Below are positions 1-6,904 of a DNA stretch of 9,339 nucleotides, piece after piece; positions within the stretch are counted from its first letter, which is position 1, and each line of letters begins with the position of its first letter. The notes under the pieces are model-generated. The model worked only from the letters and a program-made list of their open reading frames with translations, was not told the DNA's origin and ran no database searches. The DNA lies in NCBI GenBank assembly GCA_029262095.1, contig JAJDAB010000010.1, positions 1-9,339 of the forward strand, in the 5' to 3' direction. This DNA is from Candidatus Hydrogenedentota bacterium (GTDB taxonomy: Bacteria; Hydrogenedentota; Hydrogenedentia; Hydrogenedentales; SLHB01). The position numbers were made by a program, and so were the translations under genes.

Positions 1-2
1 TC

Positions 3-197
3 AAACCGTTAGCCGCGACCGCTACGGCGTTGGCTCATGAATTGAACCGGTTACAGGCGCAAGCCGCTGAGCGCGCGACGGACGCGGCACACCTGATCCA
101 GGACGAATTGGGGACACTTCAACGGGGGCGAAGCGTATTGGACGGATATCGGACCGAGAAGTCTGATGGCGTTCAATGGTTGGACCGCAAGGGGTAA
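3..197 (+). CDS. C-terminal end of a small helical protein, possibly FlgN/FliT-like flagellar chaperone (partial)
   Basis: Reading frame 3 is open from the window edge to a TAA at 195-197 and encodes the last 64 residues of a protein whose start lies outside. The other two forward frames stop within the first 40 bases. The fragment is Ala-, Leu-, Gln- and Glu-rich and should form a long amphipathic helix, followed by a short polar tail with GYR and the ending WLDRKG. Small flagellar export chaperones (FlgN/FliT type) have this layout of long helices plus a short tail ending in a DRKG-like motif. The next genes look like flagellar regulators, which fits. The same-strand gap of 49 bases to the kinase gene suggests one operon. 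That it is coding is fairly safe; the chaperone call is inference from a short fragment and could be wrong. Confidence 0.6.
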   Translation, partial: KPLAATATALAHELNRLQAQAAERATDAAHLIQDELGTLQRGRSVLDGYRTEKSDGVQWLDRKG

Positions 198-246
198 CGT
201 GGACGTGGCCCATTAGAGGCCAAGCCGCAGAAGGGTTACGATCACC

Positions 247-1428
247 ATGATGCCAGAGGGGAACGTTTCGTCGGGGGAATCGCGAGACGCTGACGTACGC
301 GCGCTGACTGAAGCGTTTGAGTCGTTTACGGAAACGACTCAAGCGATGGAGGAAGCGTACCAGCGATTGGAAGTCCGTTTAGAGACGATGGATCGTGAGT
401 TGGCGGAACGAAATCGTGAACTGGCCTTCACCCGCGATTATCTCAACGACATTCTGGAAAGTATGTCGGACGGGGTGATCGCCATTGATACGGATGGAAT
501 GGTGACGGCGTTCAACCGGGCGGCGGGTGATGTTCTGGGCGTGGATGCACACGAAGTATTGAATCAGCCGTTTCGAGAGGTGTTTCAGCGCGAATTTGAT
601 GCGCCGCCCGATGCGGCGTTGCAAGAGTTGCCGGGCCGCAATGGCCGCAGCGTCACGGTGATGGAGCAAGACTCGCCCATTCTTGATCGTGATCGGGCGC
701 GTCTGGGTACGGTGAAAGTATTCCAGGACGTGACCGAAATCGAAGCATTGCGCAATCGCATGCAGCAACAAGAACGACTCGCCGCGATTGGCGAAATGGC
801 CGCTACCGTCGCACACGAAATTCGAAATCCGCTAGGGGGCATGCGCGGTTTTGCGTCACTACTCGCGCGCGATATCGACGACGAGGATCCACGAAAACGT
901 TTGGTGGAAAAAATACTTCGAGGATCGCAACACCTAGAACGTGTGGTAAACGAACTGCTCGAGTTTACCCGGCCTGTTCAACTCCGAGCGCGTGCAACGT
1001 CCTTGTCCGAAGTTGTTGAATCGGCTCTAGGATATTTGGAATGGGACGCGGAACGGATCACGGTCGCTCATGACACGAAACAAGATGTGATCGCGATGGC
1101 CGACCCCGATCTCATACGTCAAGTGTTGTTAAATATTTTGATTAACGCCCTACAAAGTATCGATGGAACCGGTACGGTCAACTTGTCATTGACGTCGGAC
1201 AATCAATCGGCATCGGTGCGCGTGGCGGATACTGGATGTGGCATGGACGGCGAAACAATGCGGAAAGTGTTTTCGCCGTTTTTTACGATGAAGGAGAAAG
1301 GTACCGGCCTAGGTTTGGCGGTCGCGGCGAAAATTGTCGAAGCCCATGGCGGGAAACTATCGGTGGAAAGTGAGGTAGGCCGGGGGGCCACCTTCACAAT
1401 TCAGCTGACCAACGCGGAAGGTTTGTAA
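247..1428 (+). CDS. Soluble PAS-domain sensor histidine kinase, FleS/FlrB/FlgS-like
   Basis: A 393-residue cytoplasmic histidine kinase with no membrane segment. In order: a Glu/Arg-rich coiled coil (about residues 15-65), a PAS domain (about 66-165, opening with LESMSDGVIAIDTDG), a HisKA dimerisation/phosphoacceptor helix with the H-box AHEIRNP (phospho-His H190), and a HATPase_c domain. The ATPase boxes are intact: N-box NILINAL (N300), G1 DTGCGM (328-333), F-box FSPFF and G2 GTGLGL (352-357). It should autophosphorylate on H190 and pass the phosphate to the regulator encoded immediately downstream. The N-terminal pattern AFESFTETTQAMEEAYQRLE resembles the start of flagellar FleS/FlrB kinases, which also lack a transmembrane sensor. 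Two adjacent ATGs (247 and 250) are possible starts; an AGAAGGG at 229-235 sits 11 bases before the first. Kinase identity is certain; the flagellar role is an inference. Confidence 0.95.
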   Translation: MMPEGNVSSGESRDADVRALTEAFESFTETTQAMEEAYQRLEVRLETMDRELAERNRELAFTRDYLNDILESMSDGVIAIDTDGMVTAFNRAAGDVLGVDAHEVLNQPFREVFQREFDAPPDAALQELPGRNGRSVTVMEQDSPILDRDRARLGTVKVFQDVTEIEALRNRMQQQERLAAIGEMAATVAHEIRNPLGGMRGFASLLARDIDDEDPRKRLVEKILRGSQHLERVVNELLEFTRPVQLRARATSLSEVVESALGYLEWDAERITVAHDTKQDVIAMADPDLIRQVLLNILINALQSIDGTGTVNLSLTSDNQSASVRVADTGCGMDGETMRKVFSPFFTMKEKGTGLGLAVAAKIVEAHGGKLSVESEVGRGATFTIQLTNAEGL

Positions 1429-1430
1429 TG
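1416..1430 (+). promoter_or_regulatory. Ribosome binding site and TAATG overlap coupling kinase to regulator
   Basis: GGAAGG at 1416-1421 lies inside the last codons of the kinase gene, six bases before the ATG at 1428-1430. The kinase stop TAA (1426-1428) shares its last A with that ATG. This arrangement normally allows terminating ribosomes to restart on the next gene and keeps the kinase:regulator ratio steady. It also settles the start of the regulator. Confidence 0.8.
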
Positions 1431-2780
1431 GCGAAAGAACAAATTTTGGTAGTCGACGATGAAGCGCTAATGCGTGAATACGTCGAGGAAGCGCTAGTAC
1501 GTGCCGAGTACCGAGTCGATTCGGTGGCATCGGGGAGCGAAGGTATCGCGGCCGTGAAGCGGGAGACGTATGACGTCGTCGTTACGGACTTAAAAATGAA
1601 ACCGGATGATGGTATCGCCGTGTTGAACGCGGTTCGGGAAGCCAACCCAGATACCCATGTAATCATCATGACTGCATACGGCACGGTGGAAAGCGCGGTA
1701 GATGCATTGAAGAACGGTGCGACGGACTACATATTGAAGCCGTTCTCGCCTGAAGAATTAGAAATGACGGTCGAGCGTGCGTTGGAGCGCAAGCGGCTCG
1801 AGCGCGAAAACCGCTACTTGCGTGACGTCGTCAACGAGACCTATGACTTTGAATCGATGATCGGCGATAGCGCCGTCATGCAAGACTTGTACGACCAAGT
1901 CCGCCGCGTCGCCGATAGCCGTTCGACCATCCTGATACGCGGCGAGAGCGGTACCGGCAAGGAATTAGTAGCGCGTGCCGTGCACCATGCCGGAAACCGG
2001 CGCGATCGCCCGTTCATCAAGGTGAATTGTGCGGCGCTCTCGGCGGGACTTCTCGAAAGCGAATTGTTCGGGCACGAAAAAGGATCGTTTACCGGCGCGC
2101 ACGATCGCAAAATCGGCCGCTTCGAATTGGCGGACGGGGGGACTTTACTGCTCGACGAGATCAGCGAGATCAGTCCGGAGCTGCAGCCGAAACTTTTGCG
2201 CGCGTTGCAGGAACGCGAATTCGAACGCGTTGGCGGCACCCAATCGATACAAGTGGATACACGAATTATCTGTACCTCCAACCGAAATCTTGAAGAATCA
2301 GTCGAGAACGGCCAATTTCGGGAAGACCTATTCTTTCGTCTAAACGTCATTCCGTTGCGGTTACCGTCGTTACGCGAACGTCGAGAAGACATCCCGGCGT
2401 TGATGGACTATTTCCTGGAACGCTTCGCCCAGGAAAACGCGCGGGAAATCGACGGGTACACGCACGACGCTCGCGAAGCATTCCATCAATACGATTGGCC
2501 GGGAAACGTGCGCGAACTACAAAACGCCGTTGAACGCGCCGTCGTATTGCACATGTCGGGCTTCCTCGACGGCGCCGATTTCAACTTGGACGGAAAACGA
2601 ACCTCCGCCTCAATGAGTGGCGGCGTCGCAGTACCGGTAGGGACGACCGTGTCGAACATGGAAAAGGAGCTTATTCTCCGCACCCTCGAGCACTGCGGCC
2701 AAAATCGAACCCACGCCGCCAAAATGATGGGCATCAGCGTCCGCACATTGCGGAACAAGTTGAAGGAGTACGCGGGTTAG
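1428..2780 (+). CDS. Sigma-54-dependent NtrC-family response regulator, FleR/FlrC/FlgR-like
   Basis: A 450-residue activator of full family length with all three domains. Receiver (about 4-118): acidic pair D10/D11, phospho-acceptor D54 in TDLKM, T82, and K104 in LKPF. AAA+ sigma-54 interaction domain (about 142-380): Walker A GESGTGKE (172-179), the sigma-54-contact loop as GSFTGA (219-224) in place of the usual GAFTGA, Walker B GGTLLLDE (238-244, D243/E244), arginine-finger region FREDLFFRLNV (297-307), and sensor II WPGNVREL (357-364). C-terminal Fis-type helix-turn-helix (about 417-450) with NRTHAAKMMGISVRTLRNKL. Phosphorylated by the overlapping kinase, it should oligomerise, hydrolyse ATP and open sigma-54 promoters. 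The ending RTLRNKLKEY is typical of flagellar FleR/FlgR-type members, so the targets are probably flagellar operons. I see no convincing -24/-12 promoter in this window. Family call is certain; the regulon is inferred. Confidence 0.96.
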   Translation: MAKEQILVVDDEALMREYVEEALVRAEYRVDSVASGSEGIAAVKRETYDVVVTDLKMKPDDGIAVLNAVREANPDTHVIIMTAYGTVESAVDALKNGATDYILKPFSPEELEMTVERALERKRLERENRYLRDVVNETYDFESMIGDSAVMQDLYDQVRRVADSRSTILIRGESGTGKELVARAVHHAGNRRDRPFIKVNCAALSAGLLESELFGHEKGSFTGAHDRKIGRFELADGGTLLLDEISEISPELQPKLLRALQEREFERVGGTQSIQVDTRIICTSNRNLEESVENGQFREDLFFRLNVIPLRLPSLRERREDIPALMDYFLERFAQENAREIDGYTHDAREAFHQYDWPGNVRELQNAVERAVVLHMSGFLDGADFNLDGKRTSASMSGGVAVPVGTTVSNMEKELILRTLEHCGQNRTHAAKMMGISVRTLRNKLKEYAG

Positions 2781-2789
2781 CCAAATCCG

Positions 2790-2826
2790 GACCGCGCCGA
2801 AGTCGATTCTCATTGCGTCGACGGTC
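2790..2826 (+). other. Imperfect stem-loop downstream of the regulator gene
   Basis: GACCG (2790-2794) pairs with CGGTC (2822-2826), and inside it TCGA (2803-2806) pairs with TCGA (2818-2821), leaving an 8-base bulge on the left arm. There is no clear T-tract after it (ATTTCC only). It may weakly terminate the kinase-regulator transcript or simply be chance. The 95-base gap otherwise shows nothing strong. TAGAAT at 2849-2854 resembles a -10 box but lacks a well-placed -35. Confidence 0.2.
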
Positions 2827-2875
2827 ATTTCCAAAAGCCGCTTTGCGATAGAATGCGATTGGAGCGAACACCATT

Positions 2876-3322
2876 GTGACCGACGACGATCCACCACCTA
2901 TCCCTGAAGGTCCGGAACCCGAATCGAAAACCATCGCGTTCATTACGAATCGCGCGGTGCGCCGCGCTGAACGTATTGCAAAGGAACCGGCACGCGTCGA
3001 TTCGCTGCTCGAATCGGCGCGTCGCAAGGCAGAACGATCGCGAAACTCGATACAGAGCGCATGGCGATACATCGGGGCGTTAGTGCGAATGTTGCGCGCG
3101 CATTTCAGCCGCGCGTACCTTGATCTGCCGTGGCGGTCGGTTATCTGGGGACTCGCCGCGCTCGGCTATTTCGTCGCGCCGTTGGATATGATCCCCGACT
3201 TTATCCTCGGTGGCCTCGTCGATGATACCGCTGTAGTCTTATACGTCGTCCGCCAAATCCAGAAAGACCTGGATGCGTTCCTCAAATGGGAATCGCAACA
3301 GCCTTCCGAGGACGACGCATAG
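2876..3322 (+). CDS. DUF1232 (YkvA-like) family protein
   Basis: A 148-residue protein of unknown biochemical role. Residues 1-80 are charged and rich in Arg, Glu and Pro, with a helical stretch likely in the cytoplasm. Residues about 84-125 carry the DUF1232 signature: a hydrophobic segment with YFVAPLDMIPDF, then GGLVDDTAVVLYVV. Short proteins of this family (YkvA) have one hydrophobic hairpin-like segment with this P-D-x-I-P-D...DD pattern and are thought to be membrane associated. The start is a GTG at 2876, because the frame is closed upstream by a TAG at 2849-2851 and no ATG lies between. A GGAG at 2861-2864 is 11 bases ahead. It follows the regulator on the same strand after 95 bases, so it may share its transcript, but I see no functional tie to flagella. 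Confidence 0.88.
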   Translation: MTDDDPPPIPEGPEPESKTIAFITNRAVRRAERIAKEPARVDSLLESARRKAERSRNSIQSAWRYIGALVRMLRAHFSRAYLDLPWRSVIWGLAALGYFVAPLDMIPDFILGGLVDDTAVVLYVVRQIQKDLDAFLKWESQQPSEDDA

Positions 3323-3345
3323 TGCGAGAAGAACCGTGGCCGCTT

Positions 3346-3409
3346 CTACACCGTCCGTGCCGTGCCGTGCGTATACCTAGGTGTTAGCAGAACGACAAGG
3401 ATGGTGTAG
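3346..3409 (+). repeat. Long inverted repeat in the leader of the TlpA-like gene
   Basis: CTACACCGTCC (3346-3356) and GGATGGTGTAG (3399-3409) can pair over 11 positions, ten Watson-Crick and one G-U, enclosing a 42-base loop. The loop contains the end of a threefold CGTGC repeat (3356-3370) and the palindrome ACCTAGGT (3375-3382). The structure lies in the 139-base gap between the DUF1232 stop and the TlpA-like start, about 40 bases ahead of the SD site. There is no T-tract, so it does not look like a standard intrinsic terminator. A structured leader, a protein-binding dyad or chance are all possible. Confidence 0.45.
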
Positions 3410-3448
3410 GCCGTGGTAGACTAAATTCTTCCTCACGATATCCAATCT

Positions 3449-3464
3449 GGAGGTACTTGGCATG
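3449..3464 (+). promoter_or_regulatory. Strong ribosome binding site of the TlpA-like gene
   Basis: GGAGGT at 3449-3454 sits seven bases before the ATG at 3462 and fixes that start. The choice is supported by the hydrophobic signal peptide that begins right there. Confidence 0.8.
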
Positions 3465-4880
3465 TCGAGCCTATCGCGTTTCTGCTCTCTGATAGTCTTT
3501 ATCGTAACGCTAGTAATTGGCGCGGCTGGTTCTCAAAGCAGCGGAATCGATTCCCTGAGGTATGACCTCGAACCTGGACAGGTGTTTTCGTATAGCACTA
3601 AGTCCGAATTCACTGGAGAGAAAGGTACGGGTGGTACGGTAGGCTACTTTTGGGTGTGCGTGGTTGACGAAAACGAAGACGGCAGCTGGCGTCTGGCGAT
3701 CTACTACATATACTCCTTCACGGAGAACGGGAGCATGATTGACAACACTGCGGCTGGATCGTATGGGATGTTAGTCGATATATTTCCGGATGGCCATCGT
3801 GCCGACCAGCGCACGGTCCTGGATAATATTGATCCGCTCGCCTACCTACCCGTCTTCCCCGCAAGCGAAGAACAACGGAATTCTGGCTGGACTTTTCACG
3901 AACAAGCGGACAACACGAAACACGAGTTCACCGAAGTTTCTCCTGATGCCGAGGCTGCCTCCTCGGCGGCGATACAGGATCGCGTCTCGTCGGATGTGGA
4001 TCTGATCTTCCCGACCGAACGGTCGACGCGATTTGAAATCGGCGAGTACGGCATGCCCATTAGCGTAGAGGAATCGATTGTGCGACGGCGTTCCCTGCCC
4101 GGTGAGGGCTATCGAATTGCGACGCAGCGTAAAGTAGGCAAATTGGAAGAAAGTCTTTTGGTACGTCTGCGCAGCGGAATCGAGGCCTACCTCCACGGTA
4201 AGAATGCCATTGATGCCGCGTTTCGGGCGCAGACTCAGTCTGAGAGGGCGTCAGCGCTTGCCGAAGTGAACGAGGCACGGGACAAGGTCAAGGAGATCAA
4301 GAATGAGGCGTGGGACAAGATTAATGAGCTAAAGTTGGACGGATCTGCTCATGGTGTTTCGGATGTGCTGCAAGAATTTGTGCATGCACTGGGTACGGAG
4401 GAACTGTTCGATGATGAAGCAAATTCTGAATTGTCGACTTTCATCGGCAAGCCCGGTCCCGTCTGGGAAGCGACCGCATACGACGGGAAGTCGTGGTCGA
4501 ACAAAGACCTACTAGGCAAAGTCACGATTCTGGATTTTTGGTATCGGGACTGTATTTGGTGTATTCGGGCCATGCCTGAAGTGCGGCGGCTTGCGGAGAA
4601 GTATGCGGGCGAAGACGTTCAAATCCTGGGAATGAACGTAGATCGTGAAGAGTCCGATGCGCTAACCATCATCAAGGAAATGGGTTTGACGTATCCCAAT
4701 ATTCGCGCAACACACGATCTTGGCGGGATAGATATTCCTTGGCTATTCGGTGTGGAGGCATACCCGGCCATTATCGTGCTGGATAAGTCTGGTGTCGTTC
4801 GCGACTTTCACGAGGGATACGTGCCTGAGCTGTTCGACGACATCACGAAATTGGTTGATCGGTTAGTAGCCGAAGAGTGA
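3462..4880 (+). CDS. Secreted TlpA/ResA-like thioredoxin-fold protein with a large N-terminal domain
   Basis: A 472-residue exported protein. Residues 1-23 form a signal peptide (hydrophobic core LIVFIVTLVIGAA, probable cleavage near AAG-SQ; no lipobox). Residues about 30-235 are a beta-rich domain starting YDLEPGQVFSYST that I do not recognise. Residues about 240-315 are helical and charged. Residues about 326-472 are a TlpA-type thioredoxin fold: FIGKPGPVWEA, the active site DFWYRDCIWCIRAMP with C364 and C367, then LGMNVDREE and the cis-Pro loop AYPAIIVLD (P435). Such proteins act as thiol-disulfide oxidoreductases outside the cytoplasm, often in cytochrome c maturation or protein repair. 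The CxxC is CIWC, not the usual CGPC or CPPC; the FWYRxCxWCIRAMP context resembles planctomycete-type redoxins. It is preceded by its own leader and converges on the quinoprotein gene. The redox domain is sure; the substrate is unknown. Confidence 0.9.
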   Translation: MSSLSRFCSLIVFIVTLVIGAAGSQSSGIDSLRYDLEPGQVFSYSTKSEFTGEKGTGGTVGYFWVCVVDENEDGSWRLAIYYIYSFTENGSMIDNTAAGSYGMLVDIFPDGHRADQRTVLDNIDPLAYLPVFPASEEQRNSGWTFHEQADNTKHEFTEVSPDAEAASSAAIQDRVSSDVDLIFPTERSTRFEIGEYGMPISVEESIVRRRSLPGEGYRIATQRKVGKLEESLLVRLRSGIEAYLHGKNAIDAAFRAQTQSERASALAEVNEARDKVKEIKNEAWDKINELKLDGSAHGVSDVLQEFVHALGTEELFDDEANSELSTFIGKPGPVWEATAYDGKSWSNKDLLGKVTILDFWYRDCIWCIRAMPEVRRLAEKYAGEDVQILGMNVDREESDALTIIKEMGLTYPNIRATHDLGGIDIPWLFGVEAYPAIIVLDKSGVVRDFHEGYVPELFDDITKLVDRLVAEE

Positions 4881-4896
4881 CATCGCGAGGCGCAGA

Positions 4897-6825
4897 CTAT
4901 TCCGCCGCGCTAAACGCCATTAACTGAGCGGGCTTACTGCCTACTGCGACGACCACGTACTGTTTGCCCTCGGCAAGATAGGTCATAGGAACGCCAGTGG
5001 GTTGGCTGGGCAATTCGTATTTGCAGAGTTCTTCGCCTGTCGCCTTGTCGAGGGCACGGAGGTGGGTGCCGCCGCCGGTTGCGGAACCGGACCGACCCGC
5101 GCCTTCGGTGACCCATAGCAACGACTTGGTGACCAATACGCCTGCGCGGCACTTGGAGCCGAGTGGGGGAAGGTCGAGGTGCGCGATGGCGGGGTGATCA
5201 CGAGGTCCGTCGCCCCCGTTAACCGCCATCCAAACGTGTTCGCCCGTGTTCAGGTCAATGGCGGTGACGCGTCCGTAGGGCGGCTTCACCAACGGCAACC
5301 CTCTTGGACCCTCGATCTGATTACGCACGCGGGTATACCGAAAATTCGATCGCGCAGGGTCCGGCGCACCGAGTTGCAGCGGCATCGGCTGCGTCATTGA
5401 TGGCACATAAAGGATGTTGGTTTCCGGGTCAAATCCAGCACCCGGCCAATTCGCGCCGCCGCCAAATCCGGGCAAGCTAAGAACCGGCTTATCGATCTCG
5501 GGTGGAGTGAAGATCGGGCCGGTATGATACTGCTCAAGAATTTCGAGCGCTTCCGCGTGAAGTTCCGGCGTGAAATCGATGACATCGTCTTTGGTAAATC
5601 CTTGTCGCTCAAATGGAGCCGGTTTCGTCGGGAACGGTTGCGTCGGCGCAGTTACTTCACCGGGGACGTTCGATTGCGGGACGGGACGCTCCTCAATCGG
5701 CCATACGGGTTCACCGGTGGCGCGGTCGAATACAAATACGAATCCTTGTTTAGTGACTTGCGCAACCGCGCTGATCGATTTTCCATCGACTGCGATATCA
5801 ACAAGATTCGGCGGTGCCGGATTGTCGTAATCCCAGAGGCCGTGATGCACCGTTTGAAAATGCCAGACGCGTTCACCGCTTTCCGCGTTTAAGCAGACGA
5901 CTGATTCCGCGAACAAGTTGTCGCCCAGGCGATGACCACCATAAAAATCGTTCGTCGGCGTCGTGGTGGGGAGATAGACATACCCGAGGTTATCATCCGC
6001 TGTAATGAGCGACCACACATTCGCGCCGCCGGAATACGTCCACGATTCGTCCTCCCAGGTATCCACGCCGACTTCATCAGCTTGAGGGATGAGGTTAAAA
6101 ATCCATTTGCGTTTACCGGTTCGCGCATCGAACCCCATCACACGTCCCGGCGCGGCCTCTTTGGTCGTCGGTCCATCCGAAATGTTGGACCCCACGACGA
6201 CCGTGTCGCGGCAGACGGTCGGTCCGGACGAGTTTCCATACGTGCGCAATCGCGCCCGAGGGACGCCTTTCATGAAATCCGCGCGTCCGCCATCGCCGAA
6301 CGATGCAATCGATTCGCCCGTCTCCGCGTCAATCGCGATGAGTTCGGCGTGACCCGTCGCCATGAAGATTCGAGCGTCGCCATCATCTTCCCAATAAGCG
6401 ATGCTCCGGCTGACGTAGCCGAATTGTGGCGGACGTCCGCGATCGTACGTCTTCGGATCGAATACCCAAATGGTCTTTCCTGATGCGGCATCAATCGCCG
6501 CAACTTGATTGAGACACGTCACAACGTAAAGTCGTGAGCCGATCTTAAGCGGCGTACATTGAAAATAGCTCGCACTTCCCGCAGCGGGGTCATCGTCCGC
6601 CAGGCGCTCCTGGAGAGGCGCATCAACCGTGGTCCACGACCAGGCAACTTCGAGATCGCTCACATTGTCCGGATGGATTTGGTCGATAGACGAATACTTC
6701 GTGCCACCGGCATCGCCACCGTAGAACCGCCATTCGTTGGCGTCTGCACCGCGTTGGGCTTGGGCAATACTGGACGCCAATACGACGTTTATCGCCACTG
6801 CGAATCGAATTGGATCCCGCATCAT
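4897..6825 (-). CDS. Periplasmic PQQ-dependent dehydrogenase, membrane glucose dehydrogenase-like family
   Basis: A 642-residue quinoprotein. Residues 1-23 are a signal peptide (cleavage likely AQA-QR), so it should work in the periplasm. The body is a beta-propeller with several W-motif PQQ repeats, for example AAIDAASGKTIWVFDP (109-124), GFDARTGKRKWIF (231-243), LNAESGERVWHF (312-323), FDRATGEPVWP (366-376), AIDLNTGEHVW (522-532) and ALDKATGEEL (591-600). HHGLWDYDNPAPPN (327-340) matches the active-site segment of mGDH-type enzymes, whose Asp is the proposed catalytic base (here D332 or D334). It lacks both the five-helix membrane anchor of E. coli Gcd and a CxxCH haem site, so electrons must go to a separate acceptor. 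The substrate (sugar, polyol or other alcohol) cannot be read from sequence. A GGGGA (6833-6829) lies three bases before the first ATG (6825) and six before the second (6822); the second may be the true start. Confidence 0.92.
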   Translation of the reverse strand: MMRDPIRFAVAINVVLASSIAQAQRGADANEWRFYGGDAGGTKYSSIDQIHPDNVSDLEVAWSWTTVDAPLQERLADDDPAAGSASYFQCTPLKIGSRLYVVTCLNQVAAIDAASGKTIWVFDPKTYDRGRPPQFGYVSRSIAYWEDDGDARIFMATGHAELIAIDAETGESIASFGDGGRADFMKGVPRARLRTYGNSSGPTVCRDTVVVGSNISDGPTTKEAAPGRVMGFDARTGKRKWIFNLIPQADEVGVDTWEDESWTYSGGANVWSLITADDNLGYVYLPTTTPTNDFYGGHRLGDNLFAESVVCLNAESGERVWHFQTVHHGLWDYDNPAPPNLVDIAVDGKSISAVAQVTKQGFVFVFDRATGEPVWPIEERPVPQSNVPGEVTAPTQPFPTKPAPFERQGFTKDDVIDFTPELHAEALEILEQYHTGPIFTPPEIDKPVLSLPGFGGGANWPGAGFDPETNILYVPSMTQPMPLQLGAPDPARSNFRYTRVRNQIEGPRGLPLVKPPYGRVTAIDLNTGEHVWMAVNGGDGPRDHPAIAHLDLPPLGSKCRAGVLVTKSLLWVTEGAGRSGSATGGGTHLRALDKATGEELCKYELPSQPTGVPMTYLAEGKQYVVVAVGSKPAQLMAFSAAE

Positions 6826-6833
6826 CAGTCCCC

Positions 6834-6869
6834 AAAAAGAAGAAAACGCCCACCGTTGAGCGATGGGCG
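6834..6869 (-). terminator. Rho-independent terminator or attenuator between VNG-repeat gene and quinoprotein gene
   Basis: Read on the minus strand, CGCCCA (6869-6864) pairs with TGGGCG (6852-6847), and an inner CG/CG pair closes a five-base loop after one A-C mismatch. It is followed directly by TTTTCTTCTTTTT (6846-6834). A GC stem plus a broken T-tract is the form of an intrinsic terminator. It would end the transcript of the upstream minus-strand gene (stop at 6905). The T-tract runs straight into the GGGGA ribosome binding site of the quinoprotein gene, so that gene needs readthrough or a promoter within the 79-base gap. A possible weak one reads TTCGAC, 18 bases, TAGTAT (around 6900-6871). 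Confidence 0.7.
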
Positions 6870-6904
6870 CATACTATCAATCGCAATTGTACGTGTCGAA
6901 CCAA

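Noticed and set aside
379..842. Long open frames on the minus strand opposite the kinase gene
   Set aside because: They lie opposite a fully supported kinase with all its motifs, have no recognisable domain and show the skewed composition of antisense shadows.
1841..2392. 183-codon minus-strand frame opposite the response regulator
   Set aside because: Ser/Arg-rich shadow of the AAA+ domain coding strand, with no motif of its own.
2849..2854. TAGAAT as a -10 box for the DUF1232 gene
   Set aside because: No -35 at 16-18 bases (CATTTC there), and the resulting leader would be only about 15 bases, so support is too weak.
3356..3370. Three tandem copies of CGTGC as a microsatellite or iteron-like site
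   Set aside because: Only 15 bases and three copies in GC-rich DNA; too short to support an origin or phase-variation site by itself.
4881..4896. Bidirectional terminator between the convergent TlpA-like and quinoprotein genes
   Set aside because: The gap is only 16 bases and shows no stem or T-tract on either strand.
5932..6483. 183-codon plus-strand frame opposite the quinoprotein
   Set aside because: Arg-rich shadow of a clear PQQ-propeller gene; no domain and no plausible SD.
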